The position numbers and the translations under genes are program-made. The notes below the pieces were generated by a model. That model did not search any database. It was not told where the DNA came from and worked only from the letters and a program-made list of their open reading frames with translations. 64,000 bases of DNA, taken from NCBI RefSeq assembly GCF_030068545.1, contig NZ_JASJOR010000025.1:66289-130288 (forward strand), in the 5' to 3' direction. The DNA comes from Xanthocytophaga flava. Lineage in GTDB: Bacteria > Bacteroidota > Bacteroidia > Cytophagales > 172606-1. Positions 46,081-55,794 of this stretch are shown one piece after another (position 1 is the first letter of the stretch; each line of letters begins with the position of its first letter).

Positions 46081-47715
46081 ATGGTATCCTATATGACGTT
46101 AAAAAACTTTGTACGCCAGAATGGCATTGTCCTATCAGCAGCCCTTGTTGGGATTCTGATTATACTATCCGCAGTAACGGTCTTTTATAACCGACACATA
46201 ATGTCTACCACGACCTATGCTCAGAAACTGTCAGAAGCGATTTTATCGCATTCTATGGAAGTACAGAACCAGGGCCTGGTAAACTATGATAAAAACCTTC
46301 GTGGTTTCGGAATCACAAAAGACGATGGATTTATAGGCCATATCAGCTATAATGTTAGCGCTTCACAACGTGTAGCCGATACGCTGGCTAAAATTATTAC
46401 AGAACAAAAGGCGCTTATGCCTGAATCTACCGTTAAGCTGGATTCCTTTCTAACTTCTTTGGCAGAAGTTAAAGGTGTATTAAAGAATTACCATCAGTTT
46501 GGGCAGGGCATGATTGAGATGCTCAAAGTAGACAGTACAGATGACTTTAAACGGGCATTGGCCGAAGACAGAGGATCACGTACATGGGGTGCATGGAATA
46601 GCCTGCATGTACGACTGGAAACATTTGAACATGCAGTTGCACAAAAAGCACAGACAGACTATGATACAGCTGTTAGCCGCAATGCCTGGATACAAGTATT
46701 ACTTCTTATATTGGGACTACCTACTCTTTACTGGATTATCAATATTCTTAGAAGACAAGGTAGAGATCAGCAAGCTCTGCTTAAAAAACTTCAGGAGACC
46801 AATCAGCAGTATCTGTTTCATCCAGGTCATGAACATAACCGGAATGTGATAGAAGAATCCATGGAAAATCTGAAAAAGGCAGCTGTGTTTATAAAGAAAA
46901 TTACCGAAGAAGAGGACGCACAATGGGAAGGATTAAATGACTCAAACCAGGCTCTGAATCAGAATAACCTGGTAGGTGAATTACAGAAGATGCAAAAACG
47001 CATGAAGGAGGTTAAGAAGGAGGATGCACAACGTAACTGGACCAATGAAGGCCTGAACTTTATGGGGGAACTGTTACGCAAAGAAACCGATCTGGATACC
47101 CTGACAAATGCTATCATCGCTGAACTGGTTAAATACATTGGAGCCAATCAGGGTGGATTATTTTTGCTGGCAGGAGATGATGACAAACCGTATCTGGAGC
47201 TAAAGGCCGCTTATGCCTATAACCGGAAAAAATACCTTCACAGAGAGGTTGCCATTGGCGAAGGTCTTGTAGGCCAGGCAGTACTTGAAAAAGACTATAT
47301 ATACCTGACAGATATACCTCAGGACTACCTGAAGATTACTTCCGGATTGGGGATGGCGAATCCTACCTGTCTGCTTATTATGCCGATGAAGGTAAATGAG
47401 AATGTACAGGGTGTAATCGAGCTTGCCTCTTTTGAGAAACTGGAAGGCTATAAGATTGCATTTATCGAAAAACTAGCCCAGCAGATGGCATCGACTATTG
47501 TATCTGTCAGAACCAATGAACGGACACGGCAATTACTGGATGATAGTCAGCAACAGGCAGAGGAAATGAAGTCACAGGAAGAAGAGATGCGTCAGAATAT
47601 GGAAGAGTTAGCTGCTACCCAGGAAGAAATGTTTCGAAAAGAACAGGAGTATCTAAACCAGATTCAGGAATTACAGGATGCACTGCGTTCTCTACAAGAA
47701 AGAGAAGCTGTTTAA
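46081..47715 (+). CDS. Membrane-anchored GAF-domain signalling protein with coiled coils
   Basis: 544 residues. Two membrane segments (~14-35 and ~204-222) enclose a ~165-residue extracytoplasmic four-helix-like sensor. A long cytoplasmic coiled coil (~240-330) leads to a GAF domain at ~335-480 (GANQGGLFLLAGDDDKPYLEL, VAIGEGLVGQAVLEKDYIYL, VQGVIELASF). A Glu/Gln-rich C-terminal coiled coil ends the protein (EEMRQNMEELAATQEEMFR). There is no kinase, cyclase or methyl-accepting hairpin, so output must be through protein contacts. The same C-terminal helix occurs in chemoreceptor-like proteins of Cytophagales. Confidence 0.82.
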   Translation: MVSYMTLKNFVRQNGIVLSAALVGILIILSAVTVFYNRHIMSTTTYAQKLSEAILSHSMEVQNQGLVNYDKNLRGFGITKDDGFIGHISYNVSASQRVADTLAKIITEQKALMPESTVKLDSFLTSLAEVKGVLKNYHQFGQGMIEMLKVDSTDDFKRALAEDRGSRTWGAWNSLHVRLETFEHAVAQKAQTDYDTAVSRNAWIQVLLLILGLPTLYWIINILRRQGRDQQALLKKLQETNQQYLFHPGHEHNRNVIEESMENLKKAAVFIKKITEEEDAQWEGLNDSNQALNQNNLVGELQKMQKRMKEVKKEDAQRNWTNEGLNFMGELLRKETDLDTLTNAIIAELVKYIGANQGGLFLLAGDDDKPYLELKAAYAYNRKKYLHREVAIGEGLVGQAVLEKDYIYLTDIPQDYLKITSGLGMANPTCLLIMPMKVNENVQGVIELASFEKLEGYKIAFIEKLAQQMASTIVSVRTNERTRQLLDDSQQQAEEMKSQEEEMRQNMEELAATQEEMFRKEQEYLNQIQELQDALRSLQEREAV

Positions 47716-47739
47716 CACATACCCTATTCAGATCTTATC

Positions 47740-47772
47740 AGGTCCTACACTTTTGCAAAGAGTGTAGGACCT
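47740..47772. terminator. Bidirectional terminator after the GAF protein and dinB
   Basis: 12-bp perfect stem (from 47740 and to 47772) with a TTTTGCAAAG centre, followed by ATTTTGTTT. Same core as the hairpin at 40736-40773. Confidence 0.7.
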
Positions 47773-47798
47773 ATTTTGTTTATCGCGTTACGTAACCA

Positions 47799-48881
47799 TT
47801 ATGAAAACAACCAAAGCTGGCCTGATTTATCGGCTTGTAATGAGTCGGAAGAGGTATCTTCAAAGTTAGAGATAGAGATTCCCAGCAATCGTATCGGTTT
47901 GGATTCAGGGTCTGTCTTTTCCAGGAGTTGTAACGCAGTTGCCTGAATGGTTGACACATCCACAAACGGTACGGCAAAAGATTGGCTACGGGTGATCTGA
48001 GAGAAGTCGTTATATTTAACTTTTAGGGTTAGGGTTCTTCCTTTGGCATTGCTTCGTTGCAGACGTTCTATCAATTTCTGGCTGATATAATACAGTTCAG
48101 CCTCCATCTGTACCAGCAGAGTCAAATCCTCAGGAAAAGTATCTTCTACACCTAATGATTTGCGTTCACGAAAGGGTTGTACAGGCCTTTCGTCAATGCC
48201 ACGTACAATTCTATAATAAAATGACCCCATCTTGCCAAAGATCCGGATTAGCTCCACTTCTGATAGCTTCTTCAGATCAGCCCCTGTATGTAAATGCATA
48301 CTCTTCATTTTACGGGCAGTCACCTCTCCTACCCCAAAAAACTTCTCCACAGGTAGTTTTTCCATAAAAGTCTCAATCCGGGAAGGACCAATAAATGTAA
48401 TTCCATTGGGTTTCTGCATACCTGAGGCAATCTTAGCCACAAACTTATTTACCGAAACCCCAGCTGATGCAGTTAGTTGCAGTTCGCTCAAAATAGCTGC
48501 TCGAATTTGTTCCGCAATTTCCATAGCAGAACCTATCTGCAACTTATCAGCAGTTACATCCAGATACGCTTCATCTAGTGAAAGGGGTTCTATCAGCTCG
48601 GTATAACGACTGAATATTTCCCGTATTTGCAGAGAAATAGTTTTGTATACATCAAACCGGGGATATACAAAGATGGCATGGGGACAAAGCTGACGGGCTT
48701 TGCTAGCAGACATAGCAGAATGCACCCCATATCGCCGAGCCTCATAGCTGGCAGTAGCGACAACACCTCTTCCTTCCGGAGAGCCTCCTACAATTACAGG
48801 CTTATTCCGATACTGCGGAAAGTCTCGTTGCTCAACAGAAGCATAGAAGGCATCCATATCTATATGTATAATCTTCCGCAT
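47799..48881 (-). CDS. dinB: DNA polymerase IV (Y-family translesion polymerase)
   Basis: 360 residues, normal length. Catalytic carboxylates are D8 (IHIDMDAFYASVEQRD) and D103-E104 (SLDEAYLDV). The dNTP-clamping VATASYEARRYGVHSAM motif is at ~41-57, the helix-hairpin-helix region is FFGVGEVTARKMKSMHLHT, and a little-finger domain follows. The C-terminus (SGQLWLFS) is a QL-W-L-F beta-clamp-binding motif. It performs error-prone bypass synthesis. No SOS box could be recognised by eye upstream. Confidence 0.93.
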   Translation of the reverse strand: MRKIIHIDMDAFYASVEQRDFPQYRNKPVIVGGSPEGRGVVATASYEARRYGVHSAMSASKARQLCPHAIFVYPRFDVYKTISLQIREIFSRYTELIEPLSLDEAYLDVTADKLQIGSAMEIAEQIRAAILSELQLTASAGVSVNKFVAKIASGMQKPNGITFIGPSRIETFMEKLPVEKFFGVGEVTARKMKSMHLHTGADLKKLSEVELIRIFGKMGSFYYRIVRGIDERPVQPFRERKSLGVEDTFPEDLTLLVQMEAELYYISQKLIERLQRSNAKGRTLTLKVKYNDFSQITRSQSFAVPFVDVSTIQATALQLLEKTDPESKPIRLLGISISNFEDTSSDSLQADKSGQLWLFS

Positions 48882-49657
48882 AGCAGTTGGTTAATGTATC
48901 ATTGTATTTCTCGGCCAACTTAAAAAATAATTACTCACAAAAATAGCGAATAAACCTTGTGTCCTAGCAGCACCTGTTATTCTATACTACCAAGTTTGCA
49001 GCGACTTTCTTACAGTTTTTCATTAATAAACTACCGATTTGTAAATAAGAGATCTTGTACAAAAAAACAGAATACAGTTTTATTTACCATTTTGTAAAAT
49101 CTCATTCTGGCACAATGGAAAGGTACTATAGAGTCTTGTTGTCTAATCCATACCATTTTCAGAAACCACCTCTGACTTTACTATGTAATAATTCATACCA
49201 AATCAGATAAAGTTGTTAAAAAAGAGTCTTCTCTCTCTTCGTAAGAGAACAGAATATGTATTCATATGTTCTCTGTAATGAAGTATATTTTACCACTTGC
49301 CAACATAAAACTTCCATTTCAACAAAACACTTTCAAGGTTTTTGGGTTATACTTTACATCAAAACCATTGGATCTACCAGCTTTCAATTCACTGCGAGTC
49401 ATTGGATAGTATAACAAAACAAGTATTTATTTTTACAATGTTTAGCTCCGCTATCTCTAGTCTGATAAGTAATAAAATATATCTTTTTATCTATATAGTT
49501 CACCTTTATATTCGCATATTGTATTAGTGTAAACATTGATTTTCAGCAGGCTATAGTCTAACTACAGAAATTCTACCAAAAAGCAAATTACAACATTCTG
49601 GTTACTAAAGATAGTACAATCTTACTGAGGTGAGTGACCATACCCATACCCACATCA
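48882..49657. other. Long intergenic region
   Basis: About 775 bases between divergent genes, strongly AT-rich. A bulged hairpin lies at 49246-49276 (AGAGAAC outer stem, ATATG-TATT-CATAT inner stem). No convincing coding frame, repeat or RNA gene was found. Confidence 0.45.
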
Positions 49658-51199
49658 ATGAAGCATTTCTACCTTCTATTTATATTCATCTATCTGTCAG
49701 GATATGCCCAGATACTATCACAGGATAGTTTGAAACAGGAATTTCTCCATACAAAAGCCCATCAATACGAAACCTTTTTTGAAACGTTGGATGCACGCCT
49801 CACTCAACTTCCGATGAAAGAGGCATTGTCAATTGTACGAATCCTACAAAATGCTGGCAATTCGGATAATCCGGAAAAACTACAACATTATATAACTCAA
49901 TCGTTGTTTCGTATTCATTATCAACAAAAAAACTATCTCCTGGCAGATAGTTTGCTGCAAAAAGATCTGATTCATACAAAAAAATACCATCTTATATCCG
50001 AACACGCAGAAACACTCCTAAACCTGGGAATGGTTTATAATACGCTCTATAAATATTCAGAGGCAACCCAATACATGCAACAAGCCTATCATCAGTTCTC
50101 TAGCCAGAATAAAAAAGCAAGAGCTGCTACAGCTCTGTATGAGTTGGGCAACCTGTGTCTCAAAATGCCAGAGCGAGATTGTGAAGAATATTTTCAGAAA
50201 GCGCTGGCGTTGGGTGGTGATTCATTAAAGAGAGTATATCACATCAGCAGTCTCAATACACTCGGATTAATCCAGAGTGGTAATAAAAGATATTCTCAAT
50301 CACTTTCTTATTATCAGAAGGCCCTTGATCTAGCCGCTGCTACACATGATTCGGCCTGGATGGGTATAGTAAGAGGGAACATAGGGTTTGTATTACTTCA
50401 GACAGGCAGAGAGGATGAAGCCTTAGCTTATCTGCTGGAAGATATGGAGAGTGGTCTACAGCATAACGAGCTTTTATCAGCTGCTGCTGCTGCTGTGTCT
50501 ATCAGTAAAATCTATCGGGACAAGAATCAACCAGACCTGGCAAAGAAATACTTGCTTCAGGGTATCGAACTTACCCAAAAAGTTGGCTTTCTGCCCGTAC
50601 TCAAGCCTATGTATAAGGAACTAGCCTCTATCTATGAACAGGAAAAGCAGTATACAGAGGCTATAAAATACCTTCATCTGCAAATTCAGTTAAACGATTC
50701 GCTAGCCAAAAAGAGAAGAGAAATAGATGTTATCAAGATGCAATCTTCTTTTGATCTGCAGAAAAAAGAGAATGAAGTAAAAAACCTGACAGAAGAAAAT
50801 GCACGACAGAAGCATCTTACAGTAATTGTCATCACCGGACTTACATTATGCCTTCTGCTGGTCATTTTAACATTACGGATTCGACAGAAAATCAAAATAA
50901 ACCAACTACTGATCAGACAAAAAACAGATCTGGAAAACGAAGTTAACAATCGCACACACACCTTGCTGGAATATAATCACCAGCTCAAAGAGTTTTCCTT
51001 TATGACAGCTCATAACCTGCGCCGGCCTGTAGCTATGATATTAGGTTTGGGTCAGGTACTTCGACTACCAGATAATAAACCAGATGAAGAAAGGCTATAT
51101 ATCGAAAAGCTTATAGATACAACAAACGAACTGGATCTTGTACTAAAACAGATGAATGGCCTTCTCGAAAAGAAACAAGACTCAGTGATTGACAACTAA
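49658..51199 (+). CDS. TPR sensor protein with a DHp-like helix but no ATPase domain
   Basis: 513 residues from ATG 49658, which follows a signal peptide start (MKHFYLLFIFIYLSGYAQIL). At least six tetratricopeptide repeats cover ~40-360 (AETLLNLGMVYNTLYKYSEA, ISSLNTLGLIQSGNKRYSQS, YKELASIYEQEKQYTEAIKY). A membrane helix at ~390-412 and a coiled coil lead to a histidine-kinase phosphoacceptor helix: QLKEFSFMTAHNLRRPVAMI (His in TAHNLRRP). The chain stops ~60 residues later, before any HATPase domain. No ATPase frame follows in the next 800 bases. It may be phosphorylated in trans or act only as a scaffold. Confidence 0.8.
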   Translation: MKHFYLLFIFIYLSGYAQILSQDSLKQEFLHTKAHQYETFFETLDARLTQLPMKEALSIVRILQNAGNSDNPEKLQHYITQSLFRIHYQQKNYLLADSLLQKDLIHTKKYHLISEHAETLLNLGMVYNTLYKYSEATQYMQQAYHQFSSQNKKARAATALYELGNLCLKMPERDCEEYFQKALALGGDSLKRVYHISSLNTLGLIQSGNKRYSQSLSYYQKALDLAAATHDSAWMGIVRGNIGFVLLQTGREDEALAYLLEDMESGLQHNELLSAAAAAVSISKIYRDKNQPDLAKKYLLQGIELTQKVGFLPVLKPMYKELASIYEQEKQYTEAIKYLHLQIQLNDSLAKKRREIDVIKMQSSFDLQKKENEVKNLTEENARQKHLTVIVITGLTLCLLLVILTLRIRQKIKINQLLIRQKTDLENEVNNRTHTLLEYNHQLKEFSFMTAHNLRRPVAMILGLGQVLRLPDNKPDEERLYIEKLIDTTNELDLVLKQMNGLLEKKQDSVIDN

Positions 51200-51266
51200 T
51201 CGATCCAGTGTGCTTACATATTTCCTGGCTGGCAGTAGTACTACCGATCTACTATCCCCAAAACAA

Positions 51267-51297
51267 AAATTCTCCGAAAGATGCTTTCGGAGAATTT
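51267..51297 (+). terminator. Hairpin after the TPR sensor gene
   Basis: Perfect 14-bp arms (51267-51280 and 51284-51297) with a 3-nt loop, 67 bases after the stop codon. No T run follows. Confidence 0.55.
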
Positions 51298-51998
51298 CAG
51301 TAACAAACCACTTACAACCTAAATTCGTATTTTTATATTTTTATCAGACGTTGCGCCTGAGGATATATCTGCTTGACTTACAATACAAAGATACTACATT
51401 CATACCCCCTTTGTAAAGTCATAATTCATTCATTACCATACACATATGCTTTCCTGCCAGATTTTTGAAACAAAAACATTCTATACCTTAAAATACTGAT
51501 AAATAAGCAGATATAGACTTTTTTTGAATAAAAGAGAATAGTCGAAATTCAAAAAAGACTGCAGCGTACTGCATTCTGACAACATATCTTACATTCCCAA
51601 TTTTATATTGCTATGCTTTTACACATTGTAACAGGTCACCTTCTCTAAAAAATACAACCGGCAAACCTTGCATAAAGAACTGATTGTCTTACAAGTAGTC
51701 AGTCCCGCAACACAGAGTCCTTTTATTTTTCAGCACACTTACAATTCAATTGTAAAAGCTTTTTCTCAATTGCTGAACTGGAAAGCAAATTTTCTTGCCT
51801 GATACGAGAAATACGAATAGTATCTACATCCAGTGTTGTTTTTATAGGGCGCATGATATCACAAGTCTCAAAAGTAAAAACAGGAGATATCACATAATAA
51901 CTAACAAAAAAGATAAAATCTGTATAATTTATTTATGATAATTTACTTTTACATTTGCCAATTAGTAAGCATGCCTACACCACACTGTCAAATACACT
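51298..51998. other. Intergenic region with one tiny minus-strand frame
   Basis: About 700 bases. A minus-strand frame at 51723-51854 would give 43 residues starting MRPIKTTLDVDTIRISRIRQ, with Cys near the end (NCKCAEK). Its composition is protein-like, and the frame stays open further upstream without a start, so it could be the tail of a lost gene. Otherwise AT-rich and featureless. Confidence 0.35.
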
Positions 51999-53012
51999 AT
52001 GATAAAACAACTATTTACTTGCCTGCTCGCAAGTCTTCTAGTAATCACTTCCTGCGAGACCAACACTGATGATACACCTACACCTGAAATACCAACTCCT
52101 GAAATACCAACTCCTGAACAAACCTGTCAGCTTACTCAAAGACAAACTACTACTCAAGATCCGGATGGTTCTATAACTTCATATACCTCAAGTATGGAAT
52201 ATGATACACAGAAAAAACTTACAGGTTTTACGACTTTGTATTCAGATGGCCGTATCCTGAAAAATTTCTATCGATACAACTCAGAAGGTTTCTTAACAGA
52301 AGAAGAAACCACTATTGAACCAAGAGAGGGCTTTTATTGGGTTACACAGTATGAATACACACAAGACAAACTAACCAAAATAAAAGACACCTATAAATCA
52401 TCTGGGTTGGAGAATGATTATGAGGACACCTACAATACAGATGGATGGCTTATATCCAGCATACAAAACATAACAGATACAAATGCGGGAGAAAAGTTCT
52501 TCTCAAAAAAGAATATTTTGCATCAATATACAAATGGCAAACTAACATCTATTGTGGAAGAAGAAGTCACTAACACAGGTAGCTCGTCTGTAACCTATTC
52601 TATTGAAACTGATGCAAAAGGGTTGTTACTATCTAAATTGGCTGCCAATAGTGATAAAACAGTATATCAGTATAATGCGGATGGGGAGCAAATACGATCC
52701 GAACATTATTTTAATGGTAAGATGGACTCATATACTGTAGCTGAATACGATAATAAAGCAAGAATAGAAACTATCATCAGTCCTTCATTTAAAGGACATT
52801 CTACTAAAAGTATTTATGGCTTAAAAAAACATAATAAGACAAAAGAAGTACAATATACTATAAAACCAGATAATACAACTGATGAGAAATTACGGACTAC
52901 TTATGAGTATGAATATGATCCAAACGGAAATCCTCTAAAGAGGATCCAAAAAGTTACTTCTTTTGGAAAAACTACCACTACTACAACTACCTATACAATT
53001 ACCTGTCCTTAG
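51999..53012 (+). CDS. Lipoprotein with YD/RHS-like beta repeats
   Basis: 337 residues. The lipobox is SC at ~19-20 (MIKQLFTCLLASLLVITSC). A short Pro/Thr/Glu tandem repeat follows (PTPEI three times, from a 15-base repeat at ~52083-52118). The mature region repeats an RHS-like strand-turn pattern: YDTQKKLTGFTTLYSDGRI, YNSEGFLTEEETT, YEYTQDKLTKIKD, YNADGEQIRSEHYFNGK and YEYDPNGNPLKRIQK. It is probably an elongated surface protein; no toxin domain is present. Ends with a Thr-rich tail. Confidence 0.7.
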   Translation: MIKQLFTCLLASLLVITSCETNTDDTPTPEIPTPEIPTPEQTCQLTQRQTTTQDPDGSITSYTSSMEYDTQKKLTGFTTLYSDGRILKNFYRYNSEGFLTEEETTIEPREGFYWVTQYEYTQDKLTKIKDTYKSSGLENDYEDTYNTDGWLISSIQNITDTNAGEKFFSKKNILHQYTNGKLTSIVEEEVTNTGSSSVTYSIETDAKGLLLSKLAANSDKTVYQYNADGEQIRSEHYFNGKMDSYTVAEYDNKARIETIISPSFKGHSTKSIYGLKKHNKTKEVQYTIKPDNTTDEKLRTTYEYEYDPNGNPLKRIQKVTSFGKTTTTTTTYTITCP

Positions 53013-53036
53013 TTCTAGTATTTATCTTTACACTAA

Positions 53037-53074
53037 ATGCAAAAGGCCGGGTAGAGATATCTGGCCTTTTGCAT
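53037..53074. terminator. Hairpin between convergent lipoprotein genes
   Basis: 12-bp perfect arms (53037-53048 and 53063-53074), AAAAGGCC core, 14-nt loop. Confidence 0.55.
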
Positions 53075-53107
53075 CACCATTACATGGGAAGACAAAGTCT
53101 AAATTTT

Positions 53108-53605
53108 TTATTGTTGAAATCCTTGAGAAACTACTTTACCATGTCTATTTATTTCAATAGAATACCCACTCCATTTATATTTATCAAATCTTTCCCCATT
53201 ATTATTTAAGCCTAACGAACTATAGGCTAAATCATAGCTTACTATAATTGGAATCTTAAATGTATCTGTAACCTTAAAATATCGACTAGATGCATCTATT
53301 GCTTTTCGTGCATCACATTCTCTACAAAAATCTAATACAACTAATGTGTTTGATTCAAAACTTAGCAGCCTTATATAATATTCATCATTTTGAATTTTTA
53401 ACTCTTTAAACATTTCTTCTTCATAGAGTTTTAAGCCCTTTGCCAATTGTTCATTCCCATCTTTACCAAAGTCATAATATACTGTTTTACTGTCGTTATT
53501 AGTTCTTTCTTTTATACAAGAGGATGAACTGGAACTGTTACAACCAATAATAGTAAGTCCACAAAGTAGAATAGGCCTGATAGATGAAGTTTTTGGTAGA
53601 TTCAT
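53108..53605 (-). CDS. Small lipoprotein, unknown function
   Basis: 165 residues. The lipoprotein signal ends in IIGC, followed by a Ser run (CNSSSSSSC). The mature part is alpha/beta with a C-x2-C pair (FCREC) and ends in strands typical of small secreted enzymes or inhibitors (YSIEINRHGKVVSQG). I recognise no family. Codon use is more AT-rich than in the central operon. First of three minus-strand small lipoproteins or anchored proteins here. Confidence 0.62.
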   Translation of the reverse strand: MNLPKTSSIRPILLCGLTIIGCNSSSSSSCIKERTNNDSKTVYYDFGKDGNEQLAKGLKLYEEEMFKELKIQNDEYYIRLLSFESNTLVVLDFCRECDARKAIDASSRYFKVTDTFKIPIIVSYDLAYSSLGLNNNGERFDKYKWSGYSIEINRHGKVVSQGFQQ

Positions 53606-53970
53606 TGAATAAAATATGTATGATTCTCCTATTGTTTGCTGATTACCAGAAATATACAGACCCCTCTTCGTTCAGATATACTGCCAATACATTATATATA
53701 CCTATTTGTTGTAAGTACCCAAGCAGCATAACTAACATTTTATAGATTTACCCTGAACTACGATTATCGAACTTTATGCATGCAGAGAAAATAACCATAA
53801 GACAGAGCATCACTACACAAGTTGTATAAATAGTAATCGATATTGTCAATAAATCTTTCTGGCATGGTTTCAATTGTCCACAGTTATTCAGTCCACTTAT
53901 GATATTTCGGGGCTTTTTTAAAAGGAAATACCATCTTACAGAAATTTACTTCCCTTGTTACTCCATGCCT
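53606..53970. other. Intergenic region
   Basis: About 365 AT-rich bases. I see no gene, hairpin terminator or promoter that I can support. Confidence 0.4.
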
Positions 53971-54408
53971 CTACTCATCTTCCAGTCGATAGAGATCCTT
54001 GATGCTACTTGACTGAAAATCATACACAACCCTAGGAACACGATAATCCTTAGCGGGATGTTCCTGGTAGCTCGCTAAAGAATCTTGTATCCATACATAA
54101 CTGCCAATATCTGAACTTAATGCCCAAAAACGATCCTGTTTATCCCAATATAGCCCCCATCGCATGACATCACCTATACTCTTTTTTGATTTGATAATAT
54201 GCTTCCCTTGTTTATTGGTTATCTCATAGTTCACTATACCGTCCTGTAAGTCAACTTTTAGAGTAATCCCCTTTTCTTGATATCTATATATTCCAGGAGA
54301 TTTTACTAATTCTCCATGCCAATCATCAACCTGTTGGATTCCACACCCATTTAGGATACCAGCTATAAGTAATATGAATGAAACAGTGAAGCTTATATTT
54401 TTTTTCAT
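53971..54408 (-). CDS. Small lipoprotein, unknown function
   Basis: 145 residues. Signal MKKNISFTVSFILLIAGILN followed by GC gives a lipobox at ~21-22. The mature part has beta strands with Trp/Asp (GEIVKSPGIYRYQEKGITLK-like opening, then YWDKQDRFWALSSDIGSYVW). No family recognised. It stands 118 bases downstream of the next lipoprotein gene on the same strand, so the two may share a transcript. Confidence 0.62.
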   Translation of the reverse strand: MKKNISFTVSFILLIAGILNGCGIQQVDDWHGELVKSPGIYRYQEKGITLKVDLQDGIVNYEITNKQGKHIIKSKKSIGDVMRWGLYWDKQDRFWALSSDIGSYVWIQDSLASYQEHPAKDYRVPRVVYDFQSSSIKDLYRLEDE

Positions 54409-54525
54409 AGGCTTATGGTTTGTATCTCATTTTAAGGGATATGAATTTGATATTTTTTGCATTTGGGAAAAAGAATTTAGTCATTTTTGAAGCCAAAAAA
54501 ATTAAAGAAAACAGAAACAGTCTTT

Positions 54526-54999
54526 TCAGTATTCAAGTAGCTCACCTTTCCAAGGCAGTTCTGTGGTTGCCTTCCAGGAAGCGTGCACATAATGGACACT
54601 ATAAAGCTCATCGTCAATTTTATTTTCCTTTAAAAATACTTTATAGGCTTTTGCATTTGTAAATTTATACACCTTCTTTATTATCACATCAATAGCCACA
54701 TAATTCTCTCTGTTATAAGGAGTATAAAATAAAATGTAGTTATTATCATAATTTACAGAGTCTACTGTAAACGTTTCTAAAAAATCTCTGGACTGAAAGC
54801 TCCAGCCAATACATCTGACTTTACTAAAACAATCAGCTGTAAGTAATCTATAAGGCTTTACAATGGGTAACCTCCAGACATCAAACCCTTCCATCTGATC
54901 CTTATAAAAATCGTGTTTAGATTCTGCACAACTCCCCAGCATGAGATACAACAATGCTAGGAAAGCCTTAGAAAAAACCAATTTACATTTATAACTCAT
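54526..54999 (-). CDS. Small lipoprotein, unknown function
   Basis: 157 residues. Signal MSYKCKLVFSKAFLALLYLM with the lipobox LGSC. The mature domain has repeated strands (VNYDNNYILFYTPYNRENYV, VIIKKVYKFTNAKAYKVFL) and ends ELPWKGELLEY. Unrecognised. Part of the minus-strand group 53108-55688. Confidence 0.6.
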   Translation of the reverse strand: MSYKCKLVFSKAFLALLYLMLGSCAESKHDFYKDQMEGFDVWRLPIVKPYRLLTADCFSKVRCIGWSFQSRDFLETFTVDSVNYDNNYILFYTPYNRENYVAIDVIIKKVYKFTNAKAYKVFLKENKIDDELYSVHYVHASWKATTELPWKGELLEY

Positions 55000-55073
55000 G
55001 GTAGTTTTGCTTGCATGTATGGATTTGTCCCAAATATTTATATTACTAGTCTGCTAGTTCAAGTTGTATCAAC

Positions 55074-55688
55074 TCACCTTATGGATGTAGATTCGTAGCT
55101 GTTTTCCATATCCGGATTGAAGATATTATTGGCAACAAAGCGTTCGCAAAATCGAAGATAGTACTTTTGTGTATCGGGTGCATAGATACTTTTGTACTCG
55201 ATCTCAATAATCAGCGATTCCAGATGATGTGCAGTGACAGAGTTGAAAAATGAGGTAGTATGTGTGCTGGCGCTATCCGAGGCAGGTTGTAATAGTTTCC
55301 CATCAGTACCCAAAAGAAACAGCGATTGGTTCTCGCCAATTACATAGTTTGGTTCCAGCACTGTAAGATCCTGAAAGGTATAGGGAGCTAAAAAGCTTTC
55401 GTAGGCGGGTATCCAGGAGGTATCTGGTTTATGGGCTTTCCAGGCACTTTCATCTTTATAGTACCGAAACGACTGGATCAGAGCCGGACCAAGACCCACA
55501 TTCTTCAATACAATGCCTTTATGGGGTTCACTATCCTTTTTCAGAAACTCAATAACCAGCAAAGGCCTATACTCAGCAATCTGGATATCCTTTTGCTGGC
55601 TACAGGAAACGACCAAGGCCAGAATGGAAACAAATAAGGCAGCAAGATCAACGATGTGTTCCTGGAGTTGCACTTTTAATTTTTTCAT
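55074..55688 (-). CDS. Membrane-anchored protein, unknown function
   Basis: 204 residues. An N-terminal membrane helix (HIVDLAALFVSILALVVSCS) is probably a signal anchor rather than a lipobox, since the Cys follows a V-V-S run. It is followed by a beta domain with VIEFLKKDSEPHKGIVLKNVG, which resembles small Bacteroidota envelope proteins annotated only as hypothetical. It has a conserved-looking GLGPALI turn. The next gene upstream is the tiny frame at 55795. No function can be assigned. Confidence 0.6.
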   Translation of the reverse strand: MKKLKVQLQEHIVDLAALFVSILALVVSCSQQKDIQIAEYRPLLVIEFLKKDSEPHKGIVLKNVGLGPALIQSFRYYKDESAWKAHKPDTSWIPAYESFLAPYTFQDLTVLEPNYVIGENQSLFLLGTDGKLLQPASDSASTHTTSFFNSVTAHHLESLIIEIEYKSIYAPDTQKYYLRFCERFVANNIFNPDMENSYESTSIR

Positions 55689-55794
55689 TCGACCAATTTA
55701 TCAATTTTATGTCAATGTCCTGAATTATAACCTATATAGTAGACATACATGGATATTATAATAAACAATGCATTGATAGTTGAAGTCAAATTCT

